Source: Daldinia sp. FL1419 (taxonomy: Eukaryota; Ascomycota; Sordariomycetes; Xylariales; Hypoxylaceae). From it: 64,000 bases of DNA. Under the pieces are notes generated by a model, which worked only from the letters and a program-made list of their open reading frames with translations, was not told the origin of the DNA and made no database searches. Of the stretch, positions 34,440-45,008 are shown piece after piece. The position numbers and the translations under genes were made by a program. Positions within the stretch are counted from its first letter, which is position 1; each line of letters starts with the position of its first letter. Location: NCBI GenBank assembly GCA_025201765.1, contig MU623395.1, positions 124,001 through 188,000 on the forward strand, read 5' to 3'.

Positions 34440-36268
34440 ATGATACTTGTGTGGATTCTTCTGGTAGCAGTCGTGATTTCTGCGGCTAATCGGGCTTACC
34501 ATGTCTTCCTCAATAAAAAGGTGAGATTTTCACGTATATGGTTACGAATCAATTCTAACATTAGATAGACAAAGTCAGCTACTACTTCTAGGGGGGAAGC
34601 TGTTAGCTGCGACTCGGTTCCACTAGCAAATAGATGGCCCCTAGGTATCGATTTGTTAACGAGGACGTTGGTTGCATCTGATGAACTCCGCGTGATGGAG
34701 TTCTTCCTGGAAAACTTCCGCACGTTTGGGAATACTTTCCGTCAGGTTATCGGGTGGAACGAGTCTCTTATGACTGTCGACTCTAAGGTCATCGAGGCCG
34801 TGCTCCAAACAAACGCTAAAGGTAAACAATATGTATAGATATTCAAGCTCCGACGTTAACATCTGGCTATAGACTGGGGCTTGGGTTTTCGACGCACCAT
34901 CTTCTCTCCGTTGCTAGGTGATGGTATCTTCGTACAAGAGGGCGATGCGTGGAAACATTCGCGGGAAATCCTACGCCCACACTTTTACCATAAAAACTAT
35001 GCGAGCCTGGATATATTAAGACCGCACACAGATAACCTACTAGACGTCATTTCCGGAGCAGCGACAAATATTGTGGACTTAGAGCCCCTGTTCTTCCACT
35101 TGACTCTCGATACAACTACTGGGTTCCTCTTTGGGGAATCCGTAGAGAGCCAACGTCCGGACACCAGCGCAGAAAATCAGGAATTCGAAGAGGCGTTCGA
35201 TCTAGCCCAGACCATATCGGCCAGGAGACTTCGATTTCAGAAATTATATTGGCTCGTTGGTCGGCGGGAACTTCGGAAAGCTTGCAACACCATTCACAGA
35301 TTCGTGGACCGCGTAATACACGGGGCACTCTCGACTAGTGCCGACGACGAAGAGAATACTATCAGGCCCCCTTTCCTGAAAAACGTTGCTCAATATTATC
35401 CGGAGCGGGATGCGCTCAGAGGCCATGCCATCAGTATTCTCACAGCAGGAAGAGATAGCACGGCTACCTTTCTATCGTGGACCTTGTAAGTTGCACTAGC
35501 GAGTAAGCTTCCAATAGGTTGGACACTCATATTCGACTAGTTTCCATCTCGTAAGACATCCGTTAGTCATGGCGAAACTCCGATCGGAGATATCCCAAGT
35601 AGACGATACCGTTACCCCTTTAACGCGAGCAGATCTGCTTCGATTGGGCTACCTTCAAAACGTCATAAAAGAAGGTAAGTCTGGGGTCTGGGGTAAGGCT
35701 GTATACTGCTGCATCTAGCTGACGTGATATCCAAAGTGTTAAGATTACATCCTCCGCTACCCCTGATATCTCGCACAGCACTGCGGGATACGGTTCTACC
35801 TGCGGGGGGCGGGTCGGACGGGACGTCGCCTATTCTTGTCCCGAAAGGGATGATAGTACTATATAGCTCCTACTGTATCCATAGACGACCGGACATCTAT
35901 GGGATGGACGCCGAGCTGTTCCGCCCTGAGAGATGGGACGAAGAACCCCTCCGGTCTCGCGACACCATGCACCGCGGATGGACGTTCTTGCCCTTTGGCG
36001 GCGGTCCTCGAACTTGTCTAGGGAGTATGCTAGTAGCCTACGCGTGTATGCACCAGGGGTTTGGGGACTTTTTATGCTGACTTAAGTCTACTTAGTGGAT
36101 TTCTCCTTGACCGGGGGCGCCTATACCATAGTGCGCATCCTGCAACGCTTCCCTTCCATCAAGCTGCCGGCCGGCGAACGGATACAAGTATCGGGCAAGG
36201 AAAAACAACTAACGACGATATCTCTAAAACCAGCTGATGGATGTAAGGTGGATCTAGGCAAGGAATAA
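34440..36268 (+). CDS. Cytochrome P450, CYP52-like (alkane/fatty-acid hydroxylase group)
   Basis: Six exons: 34440-34520, 34569-34821, 34873-35485, 35541-35674, 35737-36024 and 36096-36268, 513 aa, all junctions in frame. The N-terminus MILVWILLVAVVISAA is the ER membrane anchor, followed by a short proline/arginine region RWPLGIDLL. The CYP52-type signature RTIFSPLLGDGIFVQEGDAW and HSREILRPHF follows. The I-helix motif is AGRDSTATFLSW, the K-helix ExxR is EVLR, PERW is present (FRPERWDEE), and the heme loop is FGGGPRTCLG with ligand Cys454. Known CYP52 enzymes omega-hydroxylate alkanes and fatty acids. Other fungal clans share this pattern, so the substrate is open. The residue after the I-helix acid is Ser where Thr is usual. 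Confidence 0.92.
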
Positions 36269-36570
36269 GTACTCCTGGGGTACTGTGACATATAGTGCAT
36301 GGAACCATTAGTGCTGACAGGTGCATTATTACACTTACGAAATCATGAAGATCGAGTCTGTTCGCTATGTGCACATAGTATCAGAGAAGAGAACATCGAG
36401 TAGCGCACGGAGTGATATAGATAGAGGAATGTAGTTGATGCGTCGTCTATCGTTATTTGATGCTACCTGGGTAGCCAACGAGTTCTATACTATGTAATAG
36501 CCGAGGTGACTATCCCGAGTATAAGAGATTTATGTTTTAGGTACCTAGTTATTCGGAGTAGCCGAGTTTC
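36269..36570. other. Intergenic downstream of P450
   Basis: About 300 bp with no gene. A TTAGGTACCTAG motif lies at about 36536-36549. Confidence 0.45.
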
Positions 36571-36705
36571 TATTTTTTTTATTTTTTTTATCCGGCAGGG
36601 ATCATTTCCTCCAAACCGGGAATCGAAAAATCTTATAAACTCGAACCACATATTTAAGCTGAAGGTCTTACCCTTCAGATAAATAGTTGAACCACTATCC
36701 TGGGA
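36571..36705 (-). repeat. Possible tRNA-derived SINE relic
   Basis: Read on the minus strand, the segment starts with a D-arm-like hairpin ATAG-TGGTTCAA-CTAT (36683-36698), then a 7-bp stem CTGAAGG/CCTTCAG with a 6-nt loop (36659-36678), a B-box-like GGTTCGAGTTT (36637-36647), a second TTCGATTCCCGG (36616-36627), and ends in an A-rich tail of A8-T-A8 type (36571-36591). The order (A box, B box, A-rich 3' end) is that of a tRNA-derived SINE. No clear target-site duplication is seen and the tRNA arms are imperfect, so it is a tentative call. Confidence 0.3.
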
Positions 36706-38593
36706 ATGCTAGCACTAAAGGTCTAGAATGTGTAACCGAAAGGGCACTACCTTTTAGCTGCCGAGACAGAGTCTAGGTTAGTGCTCTCCTCGAGTCTCGA
36801 GTCATGGACCAGCGGACAAGCTGTTCGAGTGTAGCACATCAAGTACTATTTTATTTATTTATCTACGAGTCGTTAACATCTTTCGGATTTGGTACTGGGA
36901 TTGGATTGAAATGCGACGCGTCGTCATTTATACTAGGAATTCCGTGTTTGTTTTATTAGTTAACTACCGGATTTGTTGACAATTTTTTTCTCTCAATATA
37001 GTTCCAAAGTGGCAGGAAACTAGCCAGCTATTAACAATATCCCGTACCGTTACTATACCCCAGATCCCGTTAAAGCTAATTGGCAATTATATAATGCATA
37101 AAACTGCATATTATATCAATGCCGTAGGGCTGGCTTTTGAAATGAGCTTGTTTGTTGTGTTGCTAGTTTCGCATGTTCACCAGGTTATCAGGTTGTTCGT
37201 ACGAATGTTTGGATGGGGTCGCCAAGAACGAGCTGACGAAAACCCCTGGCCTATGCTTGGGAGATCAAAGCGCGAGCCGTCCCCCGGAACCATACATCCT
37301 GCTTCCGTGGCTCAGTCATCGAACTTGGACCAGGTTGTAACTGAACTCATTATACTCCCTGACCATACCTAGGCATATTGTACATAGGTAGTATACATAC
37401 GCGAGCGGTTTCCTAGCACGTGGAGCATCAAATCTGAATGAGCCATAAAACTTGACATCAAGTCCCTTGTCTAGTCGATTGTTTTCACTCGATGGTCCTT
37501 TAATCCCTCTACCCCTTACTATCACATACTCTACGTCTTCCGTTCTAGAATCGAGGGACCTTTTCCCTAGCAACCCTTTCAGGGCAACAACCCATGCGAA
37601 TCACATTGCTTCTCGCGTGACACCTTCTGTTTCGTAGCATACAACCAGCGCCCATTTCGAACACACTCCGACGGGTGAATACACACTTATAATTACCTAG
37701 TTATACTAATATAACAGGTACGGTATCAACTAAGAACCCGTAAGTGGATATGCAGATATCTTAGGTCTCGTGCGACAGAAGGACCCGTCGAATAAAAAAG
37801 GAACGGAGGATTAGGAGAAGACAGGTAGTTATTCTAAGATTACTTGCACTTAGGGCCCAAGTAGCCCGGTAGGATAGCTCATCTTGGAAGTTTACCTAAG
37901 CGACTTACACACAGGAACACAGTAGGAACAGTCTTTAGGGTCAAGGTTCGAAACTACTATTAATGCGACTAAACCGTGATGCGGATAGCTTCAACCATCG
38001 TGGCCCAAGATCGGCCGGCGCAGTCCCGTAAAGGGCAAGGCTTGTGCTCCATCGTACCAGAATTACAGAACTGCCAGGTTTAACTACCCGCCAAGCCTGG
38101 AGTTTAACCGTCCGTTGTGTAGCATCCCCCAGTGGTAGCCAATCTATCGGTTCCGGTTACGGATCCATACAAGGAATTCCCTATTTCGAAGTTCGGGCTC
38201 TAAGCTCTATTATGCCATTATTATATTTCCCCTCCAATCACTGTCCTGGTGACGCTGGTCACTAATCGACTAGCTTCGGGGATCATTTAAGGCTAACCTG
38301 TGGGGAGGTAGTATGTAGTAAAATATAGTAAAGCAGGCGAAGACGAATTTTAGATGGCGACGACTCCACTGCGAAATGAAAACCTGGATGCTACATAGAT
38401 CAACGACTTCTATCATCTTTCTTTCTTTGCTTACTATTCTCGAGGGTTGCGTCAACTACGTCAACGGATACCAGACACGGGACAAGATGCTTTAAGAAAA
38501 ATTCGGTATCCTGTCATGGAACTCGCATTCGACTGATTCTACCGAACGTCTTGACAGGGCTCCGAACGAGCCCGAGGAGCACTCGACGACAAA
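36706..38593. other. Intergenic, mostly without gene content
   Basis: Apart from the tentative small ORF at 37094-37372, no coding signal. The sequence contains a TATTTTATTTATTTATC tract near 36847 and an ACCTAGG motif at 37368. Confidence 0.4.
37094..37372 (+). CDS. Small hypothetical membrane protein, doubtful
   Basis: 92 codons from ATG 37094. Residues about 10-40 are hydrophobic (NAVGLAFEMSLFVVLLVSHV), followed by basic RLFVRMFGWGRQER and a Pro/Ser-rich tail. One membrane span would fit. It has no known relative and lies in AT-rich DNA, so it may be a chance ORF. Confidence 0.25.
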   Translation: MHKTAYYINAVGLAFEMSLFVVLLVSHVHQVIRLFVRMFGWGRQERADENPWPMLGRSKREPSPGTIHPASVAQSSNLDQVVTELIILPDHT

Positions 38594-40050
38594 ATGAGCT
38601 ACTACCACGGGCTGGACGAGGAGGCGATTAGTCGTCTCCCACACGACAATCGCATAGGTGATACGATAACGGCCGTGGTGTTGTGTATGTTCTTCGCGGT
38701 GATAGCTGTGAGTCTGCGATTATATACAAGACACTACATCCTGAGGGGAGTTTGGTACGACGATTATATGGCATTAGCTGGAATGGTAAGCCGTTTATCA
38801 CACCTGCGAATTGGTGTACATCCGTGGCAACCGGGAATGAACAATACCTGACTTGTTCGATTAGATCGGAATGCTCTTCAACGGCATAGTACAGTGCATA
38901 CACACGAGATATGGGCTCGGTTCGCATATATACGACATAAAGGACGGAGAGAAACTCGTCCAATTCTTCAAGGTGAGTACCGACGCCACCTGCAGCCCGA
39001 CGGGTGAAGTTCTAATTTACCCGCCATAGTTATTCTACGTCATGACCATCACTTACAACACGACCTTAATGTTCATAAAATTCAGTTTATTCCTCCAGTA
39101 TTACCGGCTAATCCAGGAGGTACCTCGTTACCGTGTATTTTATCTTTCTATCATGGCTGTAGTCGGCGGTTGGCTTATCGCACAAGAGTTCACTCTCATT
39201 TTCCCGTGCTCTCCGGTGGAAGACTACTGGAGTTTTAAACCCGACCGCAAGTGTTTGGATAGCGATCTTATCGGATGGATGAACGCCGTCGGCAATATCA
39301 TAACCGACTTAATCATTTTGGTGCTTCCTATACCCGTCGTCTGGAGGCTGAATCTAAAAAAGGGGAGGAGATGGGCGGTTCTTGGCATTTTCGCCCTGGG
39401 CTTCTTGTAAGTTTTTGGATCCGTTCAAGTCATTTCATTGCCAGCAGTTCTCCTAATTAGGTAAATGAAGCACATGTATCGTATCGATATGTCGCATGGT
39501 CTTCTTCGCCATGGTAACCGACGACATCTCATATGATGTTGTCCCAGTCGCGGCGTGGGGAGAAGCAGAGTCCGCCTCGGGGCTCATCTGTTCAGCACTC
39601 ATCGCACTAGGCCCGCTGATACGTCGATTCTCTCGCCGTCTCCGGTCTACCCAGAAGACGACGAATACGCCGCAAAAGTACTCGCAAAAGTATTTCCATG
39701 CTTCGAACCCCTTTTCACGTCACACCACGAACCGGGACAAGAGTTTATTAAGAACGAACGGTTCAAGAAAACCGTTCGACGACGGCAGCGAGACGGAACT
39801 TAACCGAATGGACCTGGAACGGTCGCGGAAAACCGACGCGCAAGACGACGGAAGATCGATCCGAAGTACTAAATCCTCGGAGTCGATGCCTAACCTAAAG
39901 TTAAATCTCGAGACGGGAATAAGAACAATTATAAGTTCGGGGAACCGCGATAGCACGCATTCCCAGTCATTATCCATGGCACCTAATGGCATTGTAGTTA
40001 AGCAAGTATGGTCCGTTAGAGATAGAGGGCCCGATGAAGACGAAGGTTAA
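38594..40050 (+). CDS. Fungal rhodopsin-domain (Pth11-like) seven-transmembrane protein
   Basis: Four exons: 38594-38785, 38865-38972, 39030-39406 and 39471-40050, 418 aa, frame preserved at each intron. Seven hydrophobic spans are visible, with the hallmark LRLYTRHYILRGVWYDDYMALAGM after TM1, GLGSHIYDI after TM2, an FYVMTITYNTTLMFIKFSLFLQYYRL segment, CSPVEDYWSF-KPDRKCLDS in the extracellular loop with two cysteines, and NIITDLIILVLPIPVVWRL. These match the fungal rhodopsin-domain family, which lacks the N-terminal CFEM domain here. The last 130 residues form a hydrophilic Ser/Arg-rich cytosolic tail. Relatives such as Pth11 sense surface or chemical cues; most members are uncharacterised. 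The last acceptor (AATGAAG) lies 10 nt beyond a TTAG that would break the frame. Confidence 0.88.
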
Positions 40051-40310
40051 GTCACAACTAATATAAGGATTAACTAAAGGACTGCCAAAGTGCTGTTGCA
40101 TGATATCCGTACCCATTGTGTATTGTGACTCGCTACCCTGGCGCTACATATCCGATTCTATGAAATATCATGGGGTCTCCAATCTCATTCTCCAATATGT
40201 GACCTTCCGACGAACTCTACCTCCCCGTCCCTTATCGCTTTCACTTCTATACTCTCATCCCAGCATCTCCGTATTTCACGTCCTCTCTTGACCGGAACTA
40301 GAAGGGGTAG

Positions 40311-40991
40311 TCAAGATTGTAGTGCTATGAGGGTGGTTAGAGGGATGCTCAAAGAGACTGCTGTGAGAAGGGCGAGTGCAATAGTGGTCAAGAAGCCCCT
40401 TAGTGTCATGATAAGGACACTCCTTTTGCATCGCAAATTTGCTCCGGATCCAGGCCTGGTTCCTCCCATGGGAAGAACAATACGGCCCGCAGTCTTTTGG
40501 TTCCGGGTTGAACTCGAACAACTGCAGGGTCCACTGATGTCTACAAAACCACACATAATTATGTTATCTGGGGTAGTACCAAAGGCTACCGTGATGTGAG
40601 GATCGGCGGACGTACGTTTACATTCGAACTCAAGGGAAGGTACGTAAGACCCCCAATAGTTAATTCTCTCTCCGTCCCTATTGGTGAGCATAAACATCTT
40701 AATGCCACGTCTTATATCAATGTGCATTATTGATCCGAGCATTCTGGCAGCCCCTCGTACAAGGGTCTTTATGGAATCAATATCGCCGTTAAGATACTTT
40801 TCTCCGTACATAATTCTAGGGCCCTCCAATGTACCGCTACCCCATCTGCGATATACTGCCTCAGTCAAGAACTTTGGTGCCGGCCCACCAAGTGGTATAT
40901 CCATACCAGGATTCCAGGGCTCTATCTCAGAATAATGATTTGCGCCGATTCTTGGTGTAAGATGTCCCGGGGTTTCGATCATATTGACCAT
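40311..40991 (-). CDS. Hypothetical protein with C-terminal membrane segment; 5' end uncertain
   Basis: An open frame runs from a stop upstream of 41051 to TGA at 40311-40313. The first ATG is at 40991 (226 aa); an upstream exon is possible because the frame stays open for 20 codons above it (SQNDSLNGRAGENVQQKGE). The body contains PWNPGMDIPLGGPAPKFLTE, YGEKYLNGDIDSIKTLVRGA and INYWGSYVPSLEFECKRTS. The last 35 residues are VLIMTLRGFLTTIALALLTAVSLSIPLTTLI, a clear hydrophobic tail anchor. A CSCSSS cluster precedes it. I recognise no family. Length and composition favour a gene. Function unknown. Confidence 0.45.
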   Translation of the reverse strand: MVNMIETPGHLTPRIGANHYSEIEPWNPGMDIPLGGPAPKFLTEAVYRRWGSGTLEGPRIMYGEKYLNGDIDSIKTLVRGAARMLGSIMHIDIRRGIKMFMLTNRDGERINYWGSYVPSLEFECKRTSADPHITVAFGTTPDNIIMCGFVDISGPCSCSSSTRNQKTAGRIVLPMGGTRPGSGANLRCKRSVLIMTLRGFLTTIALALLTAVSLSIPLTTLIALQS

Positions 40992-41912
40992 CTCACCTTT
41001 CTGCTGGACGTTTTCACCAGCCCTTCCATTCAAGGAATCATTTTGGCTCAAGCCGTCTTGTCAAGCCCCATTGAGTTCTTGCCCTTGGACGGTAGCTTAA
41101 CAAGTAATTCCCTCTGAAGCCTTGCTAGTACCTACCCCGGAAATAGTAGGCCGCCTAAAGTTTTTCCCATCCTAGCTAAGTAGTTAGTTCTCGATTCTTT
41201 GGTTTATGCAGTAGGGTATCTTAGTTGGGATTGTTCCGTTGTTAATGGGCAACATAAACAATTTGTGGATAGGTAGGACTCACCCAATTCAAATACACAC
41301 AGGCCTTGATCCGAGAAGCTAATTACCTTCGAAAATATAAAAAACTGTTTTGGAAGGCATAACGCGAAATCTGGCAATGGAATATATTGCCTCTTACCTA
41401 GCTGCTATTAATAGAGTAGCGGATTATTTACCAACACGTCATAAATGCCGTGGATCAGGCTCCGGTTCTGATTGTCCATTAGGTACTTCATTAATTCTAC
41501 TTTGAATTATAGTATAAGAATAGCCTTTACATAATCCCAAGTAATTGTTTCGCTAACTTTAAGCAAGTGTGTGTGTCGAATTAGGAAGAGTTTGCTTAGG
41601 CGTTAAGTCAAAGGGCTACTACAACATCACCAGCTTTAGAGGTAGCCCGAGAAAATATTGGCACAAACAAATAGACTTCTTAACTCTATTGAATTGAGAT
41701 CTACCCTTTTCTCTATGATATCAATCTATGAAGGTATATCCATACGCCGGGCTAAAAGTGATGGCGAGGTTGCCTTGAACAATCCCAAACTGTCCTCGGC
41801 TTGAAGTAATGTATACATGAATGATAAAGCGATACTTTTACAAATGGCCGGTCGTAAGAGATATTTAGGTATATACAGTATTAAATCAGACAAAAGGGAG
41901 GAAGTTTTGGAA
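40992..41912. other. Intergenic between hypothetical gene and DUF1996 gene
   Basis: AT-rich, no gene seen apart from a possible 5' exon of the preceding minus-strand gene. ORF 41817-42158 on the plus strand mostly overlaps the DUF1996 gene in antisense and is not supported. Confidence 0.4.
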
Positions 41913-43059
41913 TTATACCCCCCAACCGGAGACCGGGTTGTCTCCCGGGAGCTGCTGGATCCACGCCTCAGTCGGGTCAGGGTTAGCAGCAGGGAATTGG
42001 CACTGGTCGGTGTTCAAGCCACCTGGGATGTCAGGGCAGGTATCCATGCCGACGAAGCCAGCATTGCATGTGTCGATGATCCTTTGAAGAGTGTCTTGGT
42101 CCCATCCGGAGACGAAGTCTGCGTGAGAGCTGTATCCGGTCCGGTCGCCATTCGATAGCACAAATGGCTGAGTCTGGCCATCCGGAGTCCACTCGTTCTG
42201 GAACTGCAGAGTGTCGTAGTAGACCTCGAAGAATAGATGAGGAACATGCACCCAGCCCTCGGGGCAGTCCGACTTGCCATCGCCGCTGGGGGTCGGCCAC
42301 GCCATGTTGTTCTTGTAGTCATTCAGCCCAGCTTCTGGGTTATAGCAGGACGGCATGTGGATATCTTGCCTGAGAGGCGAAGCATAACCGTCGCAGTTCA
42401 CTACTGGGAAACCGGCTCCAGCGCCGGCATTCACCGGATCCGGAAGCCCCGCCTTGCTACCGTCCGAATCGGCTGGGTATCGTGCAATGCTAGCATCTTC
42501 TGTGGGACACGTCCACTGGACTGCTTGTATGTCGCCCTGATTGGGATCAAGCTGGAGACCCCCTGTCGCGGGAGGCGTCCTCTTTTCGACGTCACCGCTC
42601 ATAATCTTAATGCCCGGTGGGAAAGCTTTAATCTCATCGTTTGTCGCGTCGAAACTAACCGAATTATTAGAATCCAACGCGATGAGGGCTTCAGGCTAAA
42701 GCTTACAAATAATAGACGTTCATATAGAAGAGCGGTACCTTCTTGAAGGTGCCATTGGCCGGCGATTGAAACCACAAGTTCGGCACCCAGTAGTTACTCT
42801 TGTCGTTTAAGATCTTGGCGTTGGTACAATTGGAATCCAAAAGCTGGTCACCTTCGACGGTGACGCCGAAGTTGCTTCCACCCATCACTCCGTGGGAGTG
42901 CGTCTTATCCGAGCCGGGACTAACGATAGGGTCCATTCGGCCCTCCGTGGAAAATTGGCCGTTGGCCGAGTTAAACCGCAGGACGGCATATGTGCCTTGG
43001 TCCTTTGCGCTTACGCCTGCGACCAGCGCGGCGAGGATGTACGAAGTGAAAGCTTTCAT
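41913..43059 (-). CDS. Secreted DUF1996-domain protein
   Basis: Two exons: 43059-42707 and 42654-41913, 364 aa. The intron 42706-42655 has GTAAGC, a TTCTAAT branch and GTTAG, and joins NVYY to FFDATNDEIKAFPPGIKIM. The N-terminus MKAFTSYILAALVAGVSA is a signal peptide. DUF1996 hallmarks are GRMDPIVSPGSDKTHSHGVMGGSNFG, YWVPNLWF, IKAFPPGIKIMSGD, VQWTCPT, FPVVNCDGYASPLRQDIHMPSCYNP, PEGWVHVPHLFFEVYYDT, FVLSNGDRTGYSSHADFVSGWD and CNAGFVGMDTC. The conserved HSH and DIHMPSC positions with paired cysteines suggest a metal-binding, disulphide-bonded extracellular fold. The biochemical role of the family is not known to me. Confidence 0.9.
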
Positions 43060-44399
43060 TGTCAGTGAAAGATCTGAAGTAGCCGCTGCAGATCACATAC
43101 CTTCTCTAGTCCATCGCGTAGGGCCGCTAGATATATAATTTCCAGATTCCAGTCAGGCATTCATGTGTTTCTTCCGAATATAGCATATCCAGGGCACACA
43201 CATATGATGAAACAATCATCCTTGGACGCCTCTTCGCCTTCTAGTCGGGTTTTGAAGCTGTTAGTGGTGGTGGAATAGCCTACGCGACTATCTACAAGAC
43301 GGAATAGGTAGGTATGCACTTCTTGAAACTGAGTTTTCCTTTTTGTCTTTATTGGTAACAAGGTATATCAGGTGTGGTGATAAGATCGAATACCTGAGGT
43401 GTGTAAATTGTCAGGGTTGAAGGAGGATTCAGGAGCTGAACTGAGGGATAACCAACTTCCGAATTGAGTACTCAGTCGACCCAACCAATTCTCACCTATC
43501 GAATTCGTCAAGGCACTTCTAAAAATAACTACATTACCATTCTATGAGATAGATTAAGGAAGACAGCAAGAATAAATTTGTAATAGAGGCTGACGGAGGC
43601 GTAATTGTAAGGGTTATGCGGTGTACAACCGCGAGACTTCTAGTTGCGTAATAGTCTAGGTTCATTTCATAGGAAGTCATCGTGTGCATTTGATTCAAGT
43701 ACCTGGAGAGAATTCGATAATTAATCATAGAATGTCATAATTATAACCAATTCTCATAAGTACCTAACATCATAAACTTCCGTATGTCAAAACGCGGATT
43801 TCAGAAATTATCTCACTACGCCGCTCACTTAGTATTATAGGTAAGGTGCGTATGTCATTACCTCTAATATGAGATACCAGTAGGATGAAAGCGCGATGCT
43901 ATTCTCTTACAAGCCCATCGGTTCCTCCCGACAAGATTCAACCTGTTGACCCTTTTCATCCAAAACTATCCATGTGTTTTCATCTCCGTGAGCGCTCAGT
44001 CCACTTGTCCGACTACGATCATAAACGGGTCATGGAAATCGGGTTGGTAGAGCAATGTAGAAACAAATATATGCGCAGTTCTTATAGCGACATGGAGGCT
44101 GCCTGTGAACAGGTAATTATATCACCATTTCAATGACCCCGAAGAAATAATTGATGCACCGTTCTACAATGATGTCACATTTTGACGATGGGGACATACT
44201 TGTTGGATATTGCATCAATGCTTTCCTTCTATCCCAACCATTCAATTCTTGTTAAAGGTAGAGTAAAGCTAGCAACAAGTACTTGTGTGTTCCGTACGCG
44301 TAATTAATAAGCCCTACCCTAGGTTATAAGGATAGGAAAGCTATTAGGTTATGCTCAGAACAATTGGGACGTTTGTTTAAGTCAGTCGTATTGGAATCA
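43060..44399. other. AT-rich intergenic region
   Basis: About 1.3 kb upstream of the DUF1996 gene and up to the left end of the MITE. ORFs of 64-83 codons have no recognisable content. Confidence 0.45.
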
Positions 44400-44537
44400 T
44401 TAGAGGATGTTATGTTGCATAAGCGGTGCTTTGCTTATGGCTCGTGCCAACCTTGACACATAAGCTGCTGAAATATGGCTCGATTGTGGGGCAGTTCCCA
44501 CTGTATTTTTGACGAATCAACGCTTACCTCAATTCTT

Positions 44538-44571
44538 ATAAGCCACGGAACGTTTGGAGCCCGTGGCTTAT
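44538..44571. repeat. Inverted repeat inside MITE (11-bp arms)
   Basis: ATAAGCCACGG at 44538-44548 and CCGTGGCTTAT at 44561-44571 are perfect complements around a 12-nt loop. Confidence 0.85.
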
Positions 44572-44798
44572 TGGTTTATGCTTATTGAAGCTATTTTGAA
44601 GCTATTCGCAACCTCGTTATCGCTACCTGCTGTAATTACATATTTAACATACATGACAACCACTAAATGCACTATAATTATAGCACATATATACGCTATA
44701 ATCAAAATTTCGAGTGCTAAATGTATGCGCTGTAATTGTAGCGCTGTAATTATAGGGCGTTTATAGCTAAAAGTGCTGTAAAATCAGAATAAGCGAGC

Positions 44799-44826
44799 CG
44801 AAAAGCACCTCGAGAGGTGCTTTTCG
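44799..44826. repeat. Inverted repeat inside MITE (12-bp arms, 4-nt loop)
   Basis: CGAAAAGCACCT at 44799-44810 pairs perfectly with AGGTGCTTTTCG at 44815-44826 around CGAG. Arm length and short loop would make a very stable cruciform or RNA hairpin. Confidence 0.9.
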
Positions 44827-45008
44827 CTTTTGGAAAAATTTAAGCGGATTGATTAAAGTCTATTGGATGTATGAGAAAGTATTGTGGATCTGCAAATAAG
44901 CCAAATTTTGGTGGGGATAAGTTAATCGGTACCCCAAAGACACATAGCTGATGCTTATGCTTACCCCCCATAAGTTTTTCCATGCTTATGCAACATAACA
45001 TCCTCTTA

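Larger units (their letters stand above)
44400..45008. mobile_element. MITE with 22-bp perfect terminal inverted repeats, TTA flanks (PIF/Harbinger-like)
   Basis: The left end (44403-44424) begins GAGGATGTTATGTTGC and continues ATAAGC. The right end (44984-45005) is its exact reverse complement over 22 bp. Both are flanked by TTA (44400-44402 and 45006-45008), a plausible 3-bp target duplication. TTA/TAA targets are typical of PIF/Harbinger elements. The inside is about 560 bp, AT-rich, has no transposase and only a chance 70-codon ORF. It holds two internal hairpins and many GCTTAT/ATAAGC hexamers. The element is therefore non-autonomous. The TIR match is directly visible. The superfamily call rests on a 3-bp duplication and is less certain. 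Confidence 0.8.

Noticed and set aside
36601..36710. Functional tRNA gene
   Set aside because: D-arm and B-box-like pieces exist but the anticodon loop is 6 nt, the T-stem does not pair and no acceptor stem closes. Kept only as a SINE-like relic.
42237..42746. 169-codon plus-strand ORF opposite the DUF1996 gene
   Set aside because: Antisense shadow of a strongly supported coding exon.
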